Shown here piece after piece: positions 63,918-64,000 of a DNA stretch of 64,000 nt. Under the pieces are notes generated by a model that worked only from the letters and a program-made list of their open reading frames with translations, was not told the origin of the DNA and made no database searches. The stretch's first letter is position 1, and every line of letters starts with the position of its first letter. This stretch comes from an uncultured Prevotella sp. (GTDB taxonomy: Bacteria > Bacteroidota > Bacteroidia > Bacteroidales > Bacteroidaceae). A program made the position numbers and the translations under genes. Where the stretch lies: positions 3,396 to 67,395 of the forward strand of contig CAAGKM010000001.1 in assembly GCA_900770395.1 (NCBI GenBank). Direction: 5' to 3'.

Positions 63918-64000
63918 AGGTTGCCAGAATAAAGAGCTTGCCTCGCACTACAGTAAGTGGTCGAAGAGCTTCACGCCGCGTCAGGTGAGGCTCATCGTGA
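63895..64000 (+). pseudogene. DUF4248-like fragment at the window edge
   Basis: A plus-strand frame after a stop at ~63889-63891 reads ...NKELASHYSKWSKSFTPRQV then RLIV up to the edge, resembling the end of the Bacteroidales DUF4248 family (typically ...FTPAQVRLIV). No start codon and little of the normal N-terminus (KxELAxLYFP...) is present, so it looks truncated. The rest lies outside the window. Confidence 0.35.

Overview
The window looks like chromosomal DNA of a member of the Bacteroidales, most likely a Prevotella-type organism. Four things point there. (1) Many promoters fit the Bacteroidetes primary-sigma pattern TTTG, 19-20 bp, TAnnTTTGC. (2) The housekeeping genes are of Bacteroidetes type: an omega-like RNA polymerase subunit, two tandem uvrA genes, BamD, MutS2, and an Rnf operon led by a RseC-like gene. 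(3) Secreted proteins carry BspA-type leucine-rich repeats, a CHU_C gliding-type C-terminal domain, or Por-like C-terminal tails. (4) Families largely confined to the phylum occur (DUF4836, DUF4293, DUF3791/DUF3990, and a DUF4248-like fragment). The genus is an inference.

Layout. 1-2.3 kb: two tandem tyrosine recombinases on the minus strand (the first cut by the window edge), probably the end of an integrated element. 2.5-5.1 kb: two AT-rich unknown genes, a BspA-like repeat protein, an unlisted 45-residue membrane peptide and a 5S rRNA with terminator. 5.3-14.5 kb, minus strand: a hexapeptide acyltransferase, two uvrA paralogues, a CHU_C protein, a Cys/His-rich small secreted protein, an AlkD-like protein and a DUF1349 lipoprotein. 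14.8-16.4 kb: a DUF3791/DUF3990 toxin-antitoxin-like trio bracketed by 73-bp direct repeats, next to a hairpin-dense non-coding block. 16.7-21.6 kb: a histidine-decarboxylase-like enzyme with a signal peptide, a Nudix hydrolase, and an AraC regulator divergent from a GH29 alpha-L-fucosidase. 21.8-27.5 kb: a complete rnf operon (rseC-like, B, C, D, G, E, A). 27.6-32 kb: an acidic hypothetical and a DUF4836 lipoprotein, then guaA with a sugar nucleotidyltransferase. 32-33.1 kb: a 500-bp non-coding leader and a LytTR regulator. 33.2-41.1 kb: a three-gene secreted operon with a 2018-residue helical rod protein and cohesin/dockerin-like modules. 41.4-52 kb: a small-RNA candidate, DUF4293, rpoZ-like, bamD, uvrB, a GT2, three tRNAs, recG and mutS2. 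52-63.6 kb: a surface-polysaccharide locus (glycosyltransferases, a Wzy-like polymerase, acyltransferases), interrupted by an oppositely oriented AAA ATPase gene.

The most unusual material is non-coding. Four intergenic regions hold short, unrelated repeat cores set at an almost exact 21-22 bp step, about two DNA turns: three cores at 14.64 kb, three and then six cores at 21.57-21.75 kb, and five at 32.99 kb. Two other regions hold 9-nt repeats that switch midway to their complement, so the transcript could fold on itself (5.91 kb and 22.98 kb). No feature family I know explains either class. The cohesin/dockerin-like rod operon, the repeat-bracketed DUF3990 module, the hairpin-dense block at 16.05-16.32 kb and a ~90-nt small-RNA candidate at 41.4 kb are the other items most worth a second look.
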